From positions 868,001-932,000 of the forward strand of contig NZ_JAVRIE010000001.1 in assembly GCF_031846165.1 (NCBI RefSeq): DNA of 64,000 nt. Reading direction: 5' to 3'. The first letter of the stretch is position 1, and each line of letters begins with the position of its first letter. This document shows positions 8,861-17,983 of the stretch, in pieces. A model generated the notes under the pieces. The model was not told where the DNA came from, made no database searches, and saw nothing but the letters and a program-made list of their open reading frames with translations. Position numbers and translations under genes: made by a program. This stretch comes from Glaciecola blandensis. GTDB lineage: Bacteria; Pseudomonadota; Gammaproteobacteria; Enterobacterales; Alteromonadaceae.

Positions 8861-9706
8861 ATGAAAACTGCTTTTCCAATAAGCGCGACTTCCGCAATCT
8901 TTACTAGCTTGATATTACCGAGCGTATTTTTTGTCGTAATATTGTTTCTGGTTGATGCTACGAATGAGTATTACTTGTTTTTTACAGCGCTTGCATCACT
9001 TTTAACTCAGGTCCTTGGTTTTCATATCCTGTATACAATGATGCGCGCTAGAAAAATAGACCCGCGTCGATTCATTAAACCTCTCAAGCTAGGAGATAAG
9101 CGCACCATCATTCAGGTTACCTTGTACCTGTTGGCCGCTTCGTTCTTTTCATTCTATTTATTATATTTGCCATTGGCGCAAGTTTTTCCATCTCTTGTTA
9201 ATATGCTGGTTCTAGATGCAAGCTCAGTATCGTACGCATTGAGTGAGCCAAACTCAATCATACTGAACATCATCGTATTTCTTAGTATTGTGATTATGGC
9301 GCCTGTTTTCGAAGAGTATTTGTTTCGAGGTGTCCTTTTGCAGAGGTGGTCACAAAAATGGAATGTGCGTAAAGCAATCATCGTATCATCACTGATTTTT
9401 GGTATTTTACATACCGATATCATTGGCGCCTTTTTATACGGCGTAGTGATGAGTTTGCTATATTTAAAAACTCAGTCCTTACTCGTCCCAATACTTTGCC
9501 ATATGTTAAATAATTTAGTCGCGTGGGCCTTAGATGTGGGATTCTACTCGTATTATGGTTATGACTATGTGCAGAGCATTGAAGATTTTCAGAATGACTG
9601 GTGGCCGCTCTTTGTCTTTGGCGTGATTACGCTTGTCTGGACGGTTTACTACTACCTTACCAAATCTCGTTTAGCACTGAAAAAACCTGTAAAGGTTGTG
9701 TATTAA
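8861..9706 (+). CDS. CPBP-family intramembrane metalloprotease
   Basis: 281 residues with about seven to eight hydrophobic segments. The CPBP (CAAX protease/Abi) motifs are present: EE-x3-R as FEEYLFRGVLLQRW, F-x3-H as FGILHTDIIGAF, and a final HMLNNLVAW. The glutamates and histidines form the active site of the family. Substrate unknown; in bacteria these proteins act in bacteriocin immunity, anti-sigma cleavage or membrane-protein processing. It starts 32 bp after the helicase and ends at a strong terminator. Confidence 0.88.
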   Translation: MKTAFPISATSAIFTSLILPSVFFVVILFLVDATNEYYLFFTALASLLTQVLGFHILYTMMRARKIDPRRFIKPLKLGDKRTIIQVTLYLLAASFFSFYLLYLPLAQVFPSLVNMLVLDASSVSYALSEPNSIILNIIVFLSIVIMAPVFEEYLFRGVLLQRWSQKWNVRKAIIVSSLIFGILHTDIIGAFLYGVVMSLLYLKTQSLLVPILCHMLNNLVAWALDVGFYSYYGYDYVQSIEDFQNDWWPLFVFGVITLVWTVYYYLTKSRLALKKPVKVVY

Positions 9707-9710
9707 TACA

Positions 9711-9740
9711 AAAAAAGCCCTGACTAGGGCTTTTCTCTTC
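9711..9740. terminator. Bidirectional terminator between CPBP gene and EF-hand gene
   Basis: AAAAGCCC (9713-9720) pairs with GGGCTTTT (9727-9734) around TGACTA, with A-run before and T-rich tail after. It can end transcription from both convergent genes. Confidence 0.85.
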
Positions 9741-9760
9741 TATTCATTTGATGCTGGGAC

Positions 9761-10009
9761 CTAGTATTCCCACCAACCATCTTTCCACCAGTCAAGAAAC
9801 TCTTCAAAATCAATAAAGCCGTCACCGTTTTCATCGATCATTGCAAAGCCTTCTTGAACGTTGCCAGCCTTCGTTTTGGGCGACAATACGGTTAGCAATT
9901 CAATAAACTCGTGTAAATCAATTTGCCCATTTAAGTCTCTATCGAAAAAATCGAAATCTTTTCTAATTTCCGCAATTTGTGCGTCTGTTAATTTTTTATC
10001 TTGGCTCAT
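9761..10009 (-). CDS. Small EF-hand calcium-binding protein
   Basis: 82 residues, with no signal peptide and no membrane segment, so probably cytoplasmic. Two EF-hand loops are clear: DRDLNGQIDLHE (after FDFF) and DENGDGFIDFEE (before FLDWW), each with acidic residues at loop positions 1, 3, 5 and 12. The C-terminus is aromatic (WWKDGWWEY). A strong ribosome site (AAGGA) supports the ATG. It is calmodulin-like in layout: paired hands and a linker. The role in bacteria is not established; it may buffer or sense calcium. Confidence 0.88.
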   Translation of the reverse strand: MSQDKKLTDAQIAEIRKDFDFFDRDLNGQIDLHEFIELLTVLSPKTKAGNVQEGFAMIDENGDGFIDFEEFLDWWKDGWWEY

Positions 10010-10095
10010 AATTGATCCTTCACGTCTTTGAGATAAAGTTTACTCCTTTGTACCCGCAGGTGTCTAGGGTAAATATCCTTTATCCCGCATTAATA

Positions 10096-11091
10096 TTAGG
10101 AATTTTGTTTATTTTTCAACAAACTGCGCTCTCTTTGTTGTTGCGCTTTTTCTTCACGCTTTTTCGAGATAACAAGCCTTGCTTCAGTGCCAACGTGTTC
10201 TTCGTTACGCTCCTTGGCTAGTCTCACTTGTTTCTCACGCTCACGAAATCGTTCTATTTGATCGGGGGTATGCGTGCCATGACAGCGAGGGCAAGTAACA
10301 CCGGCTTCATATAACTCGCTTTGCTTGTCTTCTTCTGTAATCGGAAGTCGGCAACCGTAGCATTGGTCATAATCGCTTTTTTGTAAATCGTGATTTACCG
10401 CTACACGATTGTCAAACACGAAACAATCTCCTTCCCACATGGTTTCGTCTTTTGGCACATCTTCTAAATATTGAAGAATACCGCCTTCCAGGTGATAAAC
10501 CTCTTCGAAGCCCTGCTCTTTTAAATAAGCAGTGGATTTTTCACATCGGATTCCACCTGTACAAAACATAGCAACCTTTTTGTGCTTGCTTGGGTCGAGT
10601 TCTTTCGCCACATAATCGGGAAACTCTCTAAAGGTGTCAGTCTTCGGATTGATAGCATTTTTGAAAGTACCGATATCAATTTCATAATCATTTCGAGTAT
10701 CAATTAAGGTAACTTCAGGGTCTGAAATGAGGGCATTCCACTCACTCGGTTTAACATATGTTCCCACGGTATTAAGAGGGTCTATACCTTCAACCCCCAT
10801 AGTCACAATCTCTTTTTTCAATTTTACTTTTGTGCGATAGAACGGCTGCTCTTCATGCAAAGATTCTTTGTGAGATATTGGATTAATGCGTTCATCACTG
10901 TTGAGATAATCTAACAGTGCGTCAATCGACTCTCGAGACGCTGAGACAGTACCATTGATGCCTTCACTGGCTAGCAATAAAGTACCTTTGATACTTCTTT
11001 CTTCCATAAAACGACGGAGAGGTTCTCTCATCGCTTCGTAGTTATCTAGGCTGACAAATTTGTACAGCGCACATACGATGTAAGTGTTCAT
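10096..11091 (-). CDS. trhO: tRNA uridine(34) hydroxylase, rhodanese family
   Basis: TrhO (YceA) makes 5-hydroxyuridine at tRNA position 34, the first step toward 5-carboxymethoxyuridine. The start is taken at 11091 (MNTYIVCALYKF), with AAGGA upstream; the frame continues 13 codons further but without homology. The N-terminal acylphosphatase-like domain (EGINGTVSASRESID) is followed by the rhodanese domain with active-site Cys in FCTGGIRCEKSTAYL, then a four-Cys cluster (CYGCRLP and CPRC). 331 residues, near the E. coli length. A second enzyme of the same tRNA pathway, CmoM, lies at 35237-36037. Confidence 0.94.
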   Translation of the reverse strand: MNTYIVCALYKFVSLDNYEAMREPLRRFMEERSIKGTLLLASEGINGTVSASRESIDALLDYLNSDERINPISHKESLHEEQPFYRTKVKLKKEIVTMGVEGIDPLNTVGTYVKPSEWNALISDPEVTLIDTRNDYEIDIGTFKNAINPKTDTFREFPDYVAKELDPSKHKKVAMFCTGGIRCEKSTAYLKEQGFEEVYHLEGGILQYLEDVPKDETMWEGDCFVFDNRVAVNHDLQKSDYDQCYGCRLPITEEDKQSELYEAGVTCPRCHGTHTPDQIERFREREKQVRLAKERNEEHVGTEARLVISKKREEKAQQQRERSLLKNKQNS

Positions 11092-11196
11092 AATTATCCT
11101 TTTGCTAATTGGAACGTAAAACCAGTGCAAAATTGCGCGCGCACCTTACCAAAATTCACTTAAGTTTTAAAGCTTGAAATGATACCTCGGCGGCGT

Positions 11197-11700
11197 TTAT
11201 ATAAGTTCTGATGCTTTTGGGATGAGGTCGTACAAGAGTGTTGAATCGAGTGGAGTTTGCTGATCTAAGTCAGTGTCGCTATTTTGTGTTTCTGCCGCTA
11301 CATCTAAATATCGGCGTTGTGTATGGTACGACGTATTTTCAATAATGGTCGGGTCGATATGAGTAGGCGTTCTGAATTCAGCTAAGCCTTGAGGATGCAT
11401 GGATTTCATTAATAATAAACCAGCGTTATCTTGAGCACTGACCAGTGCGCTATACTCGGGTTGATGAGCAAAATCGGATGTTTGTTGGTTAATATTAGCT
11501 CTTCGATAATGATGTGTTTCTATATCAGCGAATATGATTTCATCCGTTGAATCATTATCTACAAACCTAGTTTGTTGACTCAAGTCGAGATCAACCATCG
11601 ACAAGTACAGATAAAATAAGCTTTTGTCTGTATTGAGCGCACGTGTGCTTTGGTTTAAGCGTTGTGCTTGGCTAAATTCTATAGGGTCAAGTTTATTCAT
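11197..11700 (-). CDS. Hypothetical protein, acidic, cytoplasmic
   Basis: 167 residues without signal or membrane segments. It begins MNKLDPIEFSQAQRLNQSTR and is rich in Asp, Gln and Ser. No motif was recognised; the length and the neighbourhood fit small gammaproteobacterial proteins of unknown function such as VC2046/SO_2500, but this resemblance is not verified. It stands between trhO (same strand) and the divergent receiver-TPR gene. Confidence 0.6.
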   Translation of the reverse strand: MNKLDPIEFSQAQRLNQSTRALNTDKSLFYLYLSMVDLDLSQQTRFVDNDSTDEIIFADIETHHYRRANINQQTSDFAHQPEYSALVSAQDNAGLLLMKSMHPQGLAEFRTPTHIDPTIIENTSYHTQRRYLDVAAETQNSDTDLDQQTPLDSTLLYDLIPKASELI

Positions 11701-11860
11701 CAGTTCGATAGTGCAAACGGGTATAATTTGTTATCGTCTGTAGGTAGGATTTACTCAAGTAATTAAGTAAGGAAACGATAATTAATTAACATCCGTGATG
11801 TTTCCAAAGCTATTTCCACATCACTATTTCTTTCTCATCAGATAAGGTCTTAACTCTCTT

Positions 11861-13510
11861 ATGGACAAGCTGGATTACGCTGACAAACGATGCTTAGTGG
11901 TAGAAGATAGACGTCCATTTCTGAACTTGCTAAAAGGTTTGTTAACCAGTCTTGGTGCAAAGAAAATTGATACCGAGTTATCAGCCGAATCTGCATTGAA
12001 ATCATGTAAAAAAGTATCTTATGACATCGTCGTCTGTGATCTTCACTTGGGACCAAATAGAAAAAATGGCTTTGAGTTCCTAGAAGAAATTAGAAAACTC
12101 CACCTAATAAAACCTTCAGCTGTATTTATGATGATCAGCGGAGACAGTGCTCGCTCGATGGTGCTTGGCTCTCTTGAGAAACAACCAGACGACTACCTTG
12201 TTAAGCCTTTTTCACAGGCACAACTGAACGCCCGAATTACGCGCGCAAAAAACAAACGCTTAGCTTTATCAGCGCTGTACAGCCAAATTGAACACGAAAA
12301 ATACGCACTCAGCATTGACACCTGCCAACACTTTTTAGAGGTTGGTACAAAATATACTGCCCACTGCACCCAAATTTTAGTGCAACTATTCTGGAAAACC
12401 GAAGAATACGATAAAGCCGAAGAACTCCTTCAGAAAGTGTTGGACGAGCGCTCAACGCAATGGGCGTTAAGTGCTATGGCAAAAACACAGTTACTCAAGA
12501 AAAATTACCAAGCAGCCATAGAACTCTCGAAGAAAGCCATTGATTCATCGCGTAATGACGTCGAATCGTATGACATTCTATCAGAAGCCTATCTTGAAAA
12601 TGATATGCCGGACGAAGCGTTAAAATATATCAAAGATGCGATTGCCTTATCTCCACTATCTATTCAGCGCCATTATATGGTGTGTAAGATTGCTCGAGTC
12701 AATGATGACTTTGAAACAGCAATGCACTCTTCACAGTCGATTTTTGAATTATCTCAACGCTCGGTGCACCGCAGTGTCAATCACATGTGTACTTACATTA
12801 GAAGTATCCTAGATGCTGCTGAACACGCAGACAATAAAAAAACCTCTCACCGCTTAATGACCGATGCAGCTATGGTTTTGAAAAAAATTAAACTTGATGA
12901 AAATGCTGTAAAAATGGAAGAAGGCTTCGACTTCGATATCTTTGAGAAGTTAATTAACTCCCGATTGTCACATTTAGAAGGCAAACAAACTGAAAGTAAA
13001 GTGGCCTTAGAAGAGTCTCAGATAAAGATTGAACAACAGTTTTCCGAATTTCCTGTTGGCCTTGCCGCCGACAGTTTAAAAATCATGTTGGACTTAGGTG
13101 ACTTTGAAGAAGCAGCAAAGGTCAGTAAAGCGCTAGCCGAGCAAGGTCATGACTTAGACGACAACATTCGATTTTCTATCGACAATGCGTTCAAACAAGT
13201 GAAAGAACAGCAGAGTATTTATATAAAATTCAACAAGCAAGGTATCGAGCACTACAGTAATGGCCGATTCATTGCCGCCTATGATGCATTTAAACAAGCG
13301 AAAGAGATATCTCCTGCTAACATTGGAGTGACACTAAACTTATTGCAAAGCGTTATTAAGCGCTTAGAAGGTGAATCAATGGGTGACGCAAGTCTGCAGC
13401 ATGAGTGCAGAGAGCACTATCGATATATCAATAACATGCCATTGAGAAATGTTCATCAACACAAATTTGACAATATGAAAGATGATGCTGAAAAAGTCAT
13501 GACCAAATAG
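11861..13510 (+). CDS. Response regulator with receiver domain and TPR output
   Basis: 549 residues. The N-terminal receiver (about 10-130) is complete: acidic pocket E15/D16, phosphoacceptor D60 in VVCDLHLG, S/T position in MISGD, and K115 in DYLVKPFS. There is no DNA-binding or enzymatic output. The rest is helical with TPR-like repeats, for example EEYDKAEELLQKVLD, NYQAAIELSKKAI and NGRFIAAYDAFKQAKEISP. This implies signalling through protein-protein contact. It is the first gene of an operon with the hybrid kinase 9 bp downstream. A paralogue with the same layout lies at 32884-34647. Confidence 0.88.
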   Translation: MDKLDYADKRCLVVEDRRPFLNLLKGLLTSLGAKKIDTELSAESALKSCKKVSYDIVVCDLHLGPNRKNGFEFLEEIRKLHLIKPSAVFMMISGDSARSMVLGSLEKQPDDYLVKPFSQAQLNARITRAKNKRLALSALYSQIEHEKYALSIDTCQHFLEVGTKYTAHCTQILVQLFWKTEEYDKAEELLQKVLDERSTQWALSAMAKTQLLKKNYQAAIELSKKAIDSSRNDVESYDILSEAYLENDMPDEALKYIKDAIALSPLSIQRHYMVCKIARVNDDFETAMHSSQSIFELSQRSVHRSVNHMCTYIRSILDAAEHADNKKTSHRLMTDAAMVLKKIKLDENAVKMEEGFDFDIFEKLINSRLSHLEGKQTESKVALEESQIKIEQQFSEFPVGLAADSLKIMLDLGDFEEAAKVSKALAEQGHDLDDNIRFSIDNAFKQVKEQQSIYIKFNKQGIEHYSNGRFIAAYDAFKQAKEISPANIGVTLNLLQSVIKRLEGESMGDASLQHECREHYRYINNMPLRNVHQHKFDNMKDDAEKVMTK

Positions 13511-13519
13511 TGAACTCGA

Positions 13520-15844
13520 ATGAAAAAAAACGACATTCCAGCACAACAATTTGTCCATGCAATGGATCATATTACCGATGCTGTGGTGATCATCAGTCCT
13601 CAAGGCTTCGTTTCATTTATCAACGATAAATTTATCTCATTCTTTCCTGGTCGCGAAAAGCATGAGCTGATGAATCAAAACATCAAATTTCTTGTTTGTT
13701 ATATTGTTGAAAGAATTCACGACTCCGAAACGAGAAGTAGACCGGCCCTCCAACGTTTCATCTGTAACAAAATAAGCAGTTCAACTGCCATCAGTGTTGA
13801 CTTTCAAAAACAAGATGGTCGCCATGTGAAGTACACTGATCAAGGTTTAGCTGACGGTTCTAGAGTGGGTATTTTTTCTGACGAAAGTGCTATATCAGCC
13901 CTCCACAAACAGTTCGAAACTGCTTGTGACGAAGCTGAAAAATTGAGTCAGGCTAAAAGTGCCTTCATGGCAGCAATGAGCCATGAAGTTAAAACGCCGC
14001 TGAATGCAATCATCAGCATGTTAGATTTATGTTCTTTAGATGACTACATCGGCAATAACGAGTATATACAGCGTATTCAAAAGAACGCTGATAATTTACT
14101 AGGATTAATCAATAACGTTCTTGATTTTACAAAGTTTGAGGCGAATAAAGTCACCCTTTCCCCCACTTCTTGCAATATAAGAACCCTCTGTGAAAATATT
14201 ATTGAAAGCTTTAGTGCTAGCGCGCTAAAACAACATACGCAACTCACGCTATTTGTTGACCCTCGACTTCCCACAGAAATTGAGGTTGACGATATTAGGC
14301 TAAGACAGGTCTTGAATAACCTGATTAGTAATGGTCTAAAGTTTACAAATGCATCGCACCCAAAACTGTCACTGTTTATACGCTACCATCAGCATGAAAA
14401 ACGAATTGAATGCTGCGTACAAGACAACGGTATAGGGATTTCCGAGGAACAGCAAAAATATATATTTGCGGGCTTTGAGCAGGCATCCACTGACATTCAC
14501 AGAAAGTTTGGTGGTACTGGTTTAGGCTTAAGCATTTGCCAAAAGATCTCTTGGTTGATGAATGGAAGCCTTAAAGTCGACAGTGTGCTCAATAAAGGCA
14601 CCAAATTTACATTTAGCTTTCCATGTATAGAAAGTAGCATTGCAGAAAGCCCCGCATTACCAAACCTTCAAGACAAATTAATTCTCTGCAATGACCCTAG
14701 CCTATTTAAATGCCTCAATCTCTATCGTCCGTTTTTTCGTTTCCAAACCCGTTTTTGCGCAGAATTACCTGAACCTTTAAATGATAATGAATTCATCTGT
14801 GTTTCTCCAAGCAACAGCGCAAATTATCAAGATTGGTTAGAACAATTATCACATGACTCACGCAAACGGGTCAGTCAAATAGGAAATGCTAGCTCTGATA
14901 CTAGACCAAAGAGCGATATATATTCCTTATCGTCAATGCCCCTGCGTTTGGGCGAGTTACTAGATTTTTTGTCCAGCGAGCAAACTCAAGCGTTTTCAAA
15001 AGCGTCGAGCAATACGTCTAGCAACAAGCAACAGCATGGCGTAGCTCAGGACCCTGACACCTTTTTCTTCGATGATATGACTGCACTCGTTGTGGAAGAT
15101 AATAAAGACAATATGTTTGTTTTTGAGCGTCAACTACAAAGGCTAAATGTGAGCGCCGATTTCGTGCTGTCACCAGATGAGGCAATCACACGGTTTAAGG
15201 AACAGAATTACGATGTAGTGCTGAGTGATTTTCAAATGCCTCAACTAAATGGTGCACAATTGATCAGACGTTTACGTGCTATTGAACAGCTTCAACACAG
15301 ACACGCTTGTCAAATGTTCATTGTGACTGCGGATAAAACACAATCGTGTTTTGATGATTGCCTAGCTGCAGGTGCTAACGAAGTTGTAATGAAGCCCTTA
15401 ACACTCTCAAGTCTTTCTTCATTATTTGAAACTGCCCAGTTTCTTTTGCGAGATATTCACGAAACGAAGGTGCCTGCTTCCCAATCCCGTGACGATATAA
15501 TTTACCAAATTGATGTTCTTAAAGATATTTTGGGAAGCGTTTCCGAACAAGAATTGAAAGATTTTATGGCCCAGTATTTAATCAACTTTGCCACAGCGAC
15601 CGATTCCTTGAGCGCCGCAATCAGCCAAGCTGACTGGAAAAAGGTCGGCGGCTTGGCCCACTCTCTGAAGAGCAGCTCTTTAATTATTGGGGCACAAGGT
15701 TTGAGCCGAGTCTGTGTAGAATTAGAAAATGCATGCAACGAAGGTGCAAGTGCACAAAAAGAGCACTCTGTGCACACTATATGGCCAGCGGTACAAACAC
15801 AAATAACCACATTGCGTGATGCGCTAAGACTAAATTATGAATAA
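13520..15844 (+). CDS. Hybrid histidine kinase (PAS, HisKA, HATPase, receiver, Hpt)
   Basis: 774 residues, cytoplasmic by sequence (no membrane segment). A PAS-like domain (about 11-120) precedes a HisKA box (AAMSHEVKTPLNAI, His155), N box (LNNLISNGLKF), G1 (DNGIGI) and G2 (GGTGLGLSIC). A receiver follows at about 525-640 (VVEDNKDN; acceptor Asp in VVLSDFQMPQLNG; Lys in VMKPL). The C-terminus is a histidine phosphotransfer domain (GLAHSLKSSSLIIGA). The layout is that of a phosphorelay of the ArcB/BarA type, but soluble. Flanking genes 9 bp upstream and 12 bp downstream encode receivers, which are the natural partners. Confidence 0.93.
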   Translation: MKKNDIPAQQFVHAMDHITDAVVIISPQGFVSFINDKFISFFPGREKHELMNQNIKFLVCYIVERIHDSETRSRPALQRFICNKISSSTAISVDFQKQDGRHVKYTDQGLADGSRVGIFSDESAISALHKQFETACDEAEKLSQAKSAFMAAMSHEVKTPLNAIISMLDLCSLDDYIGNNEYIQRIQKNADNLLGLINNVLDFTKFEANKVTLSPTSCNIRTLCENIIESFSASALKQHTQLTLFVDPRLPTEIEVDDIRLRQVLNNLISNGLKFTNASHPKLSLFIRYHQHEKRIECCVQDNGIGISEEQQKYIFAGFEQASTDIHRKFGGTGLGLSICQKISWLMNGSLKVDSVLNKGTKFTFSFPCIESSIAESPALPNLQDKLILCNDPSLFKCLNLYRPFFRFQTRFCAELPEPLNDNEFICVSPSNSANYQDWLEQLSHDSRKRVSQIGNASSDTRPKSDIYSLSSMPLRLGELLDFLSSEQTQAFSKASSNTSSNKQQHGVAQDPDTFFFDDMTALVVEDNKDNMFVFERQLQRLNVSADFVLSPDEAITRFKEQNYDVVLSDFQMPQLNGAQLIRRLRAIEQLQHRHACQMFIVTADKTQSCFDDCLAAGANEVVMKPLTLSSLSSLFETAQFLLRDIHETKVPASQSRDDIIYQIDVLKDILGSVSEQELKDFMAQYLINFATATDSLSAAISQADWKKVGGLAHSLKSSSLIIGAQGLSRVCVELENACNEGASAQKEHSVHTIWPAVQTQITTLRDALRLNYE

Positions 15845-15856
15845 GGTGTCGATTTA

Positions 15857-17062
15857 ATGCCATCTACTACTATTGCAAATGTCATTATTGTTGGAGGTAA
15901 TAGTCAGCAAGACCAGGCTTTGATTGACCTCGTAAACGATTATTTTAAAGCGGTAGAAACCACTCAAGACCTAAAGCAAGTTTGCAAATTAATGCTTGAA
16001 CCAAAATCAAAACTGTTTGTTTTCATTGGTAATACCTTGGGCATTTGTTTAGCTTCATATTATAAATGTTTATCGGTTATCAAGAAAAGCGCTCATTGCG
16101 AACACAAAGTCGTCACTGCCATCCCTCGTAAATATGAACATGAAGCGTTTCAGGCGTACCAAGACCACGTTATAGATGATTACCTTGTTTGCCGTCCAAT
16201 TTATGAAAAAAACCGGACAGTTCAGGTCTTACAAAAACAACTACACGAGCTAAAGCAAACCAAGGTAGCAAATTATAGTTTGGCAGGATTTCTTGATGCC
16301 TCTACTCATTATTCGGATGAACTGATAGCACTCATCACTGAAGGTTTAGCTGAAAAACATAAAAAGAACAGTAAGCTACAAAGTATCAGTCAGACAACCG
16401 AGCTGTATTTAGAAGATGCTATTAAACAAATTCAGCAACAACGCATACCTCAGTTAAATTTTGATGATTTGCTCCAAACTTTGGTCGCGCCGCCCTACTT
16501 ACTCCCCGTCGATGTGAGTCAAAGTATCAAACAAAAAACAACCGAACTGCTGCATTATGCTTTCGAATTACTGCAAAACGAGACTGGTTTAGCAAACTCA
16601 AGCTTTGAACCACCAATACAGTTAGACAATGAAGGTATTGAAAACAACCATACTGGCATACTCGAATTAAGTGAGACGGAACCCGGCATATTACTTGTCG
16701 AAGATGATGTGCTTAGCTTACAGCTTAGCAAAACCTTATTTGCGAAACGGTCGGTTGCTTTAGATACTGCTAGCAATGGGAACAGTGCACTGCGAAAAAT
16801 CAATGAAAAACAATACAGCTTGATTCTGATGGATATCAACCTGCCTGATAGCTCAGGTGTTCATGTTGTTGAGAGCACTATTGGCGGAGATGGGCCCAAC
16901 AAAAAGACACCGTTCATAATGCTCAGTGGGAATAAAAGTAAATCGATGGTAGATGAAGCGATAAAAACTGGCGCCACGGGCTATTTAGTAAAACCCTTAA
17001 AAAGCGCCAGCATCGATAAGTTGTTCGCCAGGTTTAAGCTCTCTGGCAAGACAACAGACTAA
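15857..17062 (+). CDS. Response regulator with C-terminal receiver and degenerate N-terminal receiver-like domain
   Basis: 401 residues. A canonical receiver occupies about 275-395: ILLVEDD, acceptor Asp in LILMDINLPDSSG, then MLSGNKSK and GYLVKPLK. The N-terminal part (VIIVGGNSQQDQALIDLV, later VFIGNTLG and DDYLVCRPI) has the strand-helix rhythm of a receiver but lacks the acidic pair and the acceptor Asp, so it looks like a pseudo-receiver. The middle is helical with no known output. Third gene of the signalling operon. It ends 3 bp before the convergent lipoprotein gene. Confidence 0.85.
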   Translation: MPSTTIANVIIVGGNSQQDQALIDLVNDYFKAVETTQDLKQVCKLMLEPKSKLFVFIGNTLGICLASYYKCLSVIKKSAHCEHKVVTAIPRKYEHEAFQAYQDHVIDDYLVCRPIYEKNRTVQVLQKQLHELKQTKVANYSLAGFLDASTHYSDELIALITEGLAEKHKKNSKLQSISQTTELYLEDAIKQIQQQRIPQLNFDDLLQTLVAPPYLLPVDVSQSIKQKTTELLHYAFELLQNETGLANSSFEPPIQLDNEGIENNHTGILELSETEPGILLVEDDVLSLQLSKTLFAKRSVALDTASNGNSALRKINEKQYSLILMDINLPDSSGVHVVESTIGGDGPNKKTPFIMLSGNKSKSMVDEAIKTGATGYLVKPLKSASIDKLFARFKLSGKTTD

Positions 17063-17065
17063 GCA

Positions 17066-17926
17066 CTAGTCTCCGAGTAAGTCTTGTACGTCATCACTAA
17101 AATCTGCAATTTCAGCAATGAGGTGTTTACGCTGTTTTTCAGTAACAAGGGTGTCGACTGCTAATAAAAATTCTTTGTATTTATTTCCATTCTCTAGGTT
17201 TCTTCTATTCAATTCTTCACCACGAAAAACTTCAGGATACAGTAATAACTCTTGTAAACGCTGCTGGAAATTTACGCCTCGATCCTGTTCTTGGAAAAGC
17301 CCCTTCAGCTCTGCTTGATAACGTTCCCGGTAAGCTTGCCACAAAGCCCCGTTACGATGATATTGACCATACATATTCTCGATTAGACGATCCTGTTCTG
17401 GAGTTAACGCACCCAGCCATTTTTTAAGGTTCTTTTTATTACGCTTTAAGCCGTCTTTTTTGCGCTTAGCTTCACTTTTTTCTTGGCGTTCAGCACGCTC
17501 CTCTGCTTCTTCCTCATTTTGCTTGTCTATTTCTGCAAACATATCCTCGATTTGTTGTTCATTCAGAAGCGGTGCTAATGTGACGAGGTCGGGTACAATG
17601 CGTGTTTTTAAACGGAGCCAGTGTTCGGCGGCTTTGTCCTGATGATAGTCCATCCTAGCCATACTGATACTTTGACTACGAATATCTTCAGAAAGCTCAG
17701 ATAAATGAGCTAAATACTTGGGCAACTCTTCACTTTTATGCCAACTCAACCATTGCTGAAGTTTTATATCAACGGCTTCTTCTTGCTCGCTCGTTAACTC
17801 AATATAATCATCTATATACCAATAAGCTAACCAATCTAGGTTGTTGTAGGCAAACTTGGTCGAACAGCCCGATATCAGAATGACAAAACCGATTATTAGG
17901 AATTTTTTCACTCTCATCTTCTCCAT
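17066..17926 (-). CDS. DUF6279-type lipoprotein
   Basis: 286 residues with a lipoprotein signal: Lys-rich start, hydrophobic stretch and lipobox LISGC (Cys about residue 21). The mature part begins STKFAYNNLDWLAYWYIDDY, which matches the DUF6279 lipoproteins, and is highly charged and helical, with an Arg/Glu/Lys-rich centre. A start at the fourth codon (ATG with GGAG just upstream) is also possible. Function unknown; located in the periplasm or outer membrane by its signal. Confidence 0.82.
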   Translation of the reverse strand: MEKMRVKKFLIIGFVILISGCSTKFAYNNLDWLAYWYIDDYIELTSEQEEAVDIKLQQWLSWHKSEELPKYLAHLSELSEDIRSQSISMARMDYHQDKAAEHWLRLKTRIVPDLVTLAPLLNEQQIEDMFAEIDKQNEEEAEERAERQEKSEAKRKKDGLKRNKKNLKKWLGALTPEQDRLIENMYGQYHRNGALWQAYRERYQAELKGLFQEQDRGVNFQQRLQELLLYPEVFRGEELNRRNLENGNKYKEFLLAVDTLVTEKQRKHLIAEIADFSDDVQDLLGD

Positions 17927-17983
17927 TGTGAAAGTTTTGTTATGCTACAAGTTATACGACAACAATTACAATAAAGGTTTCCA

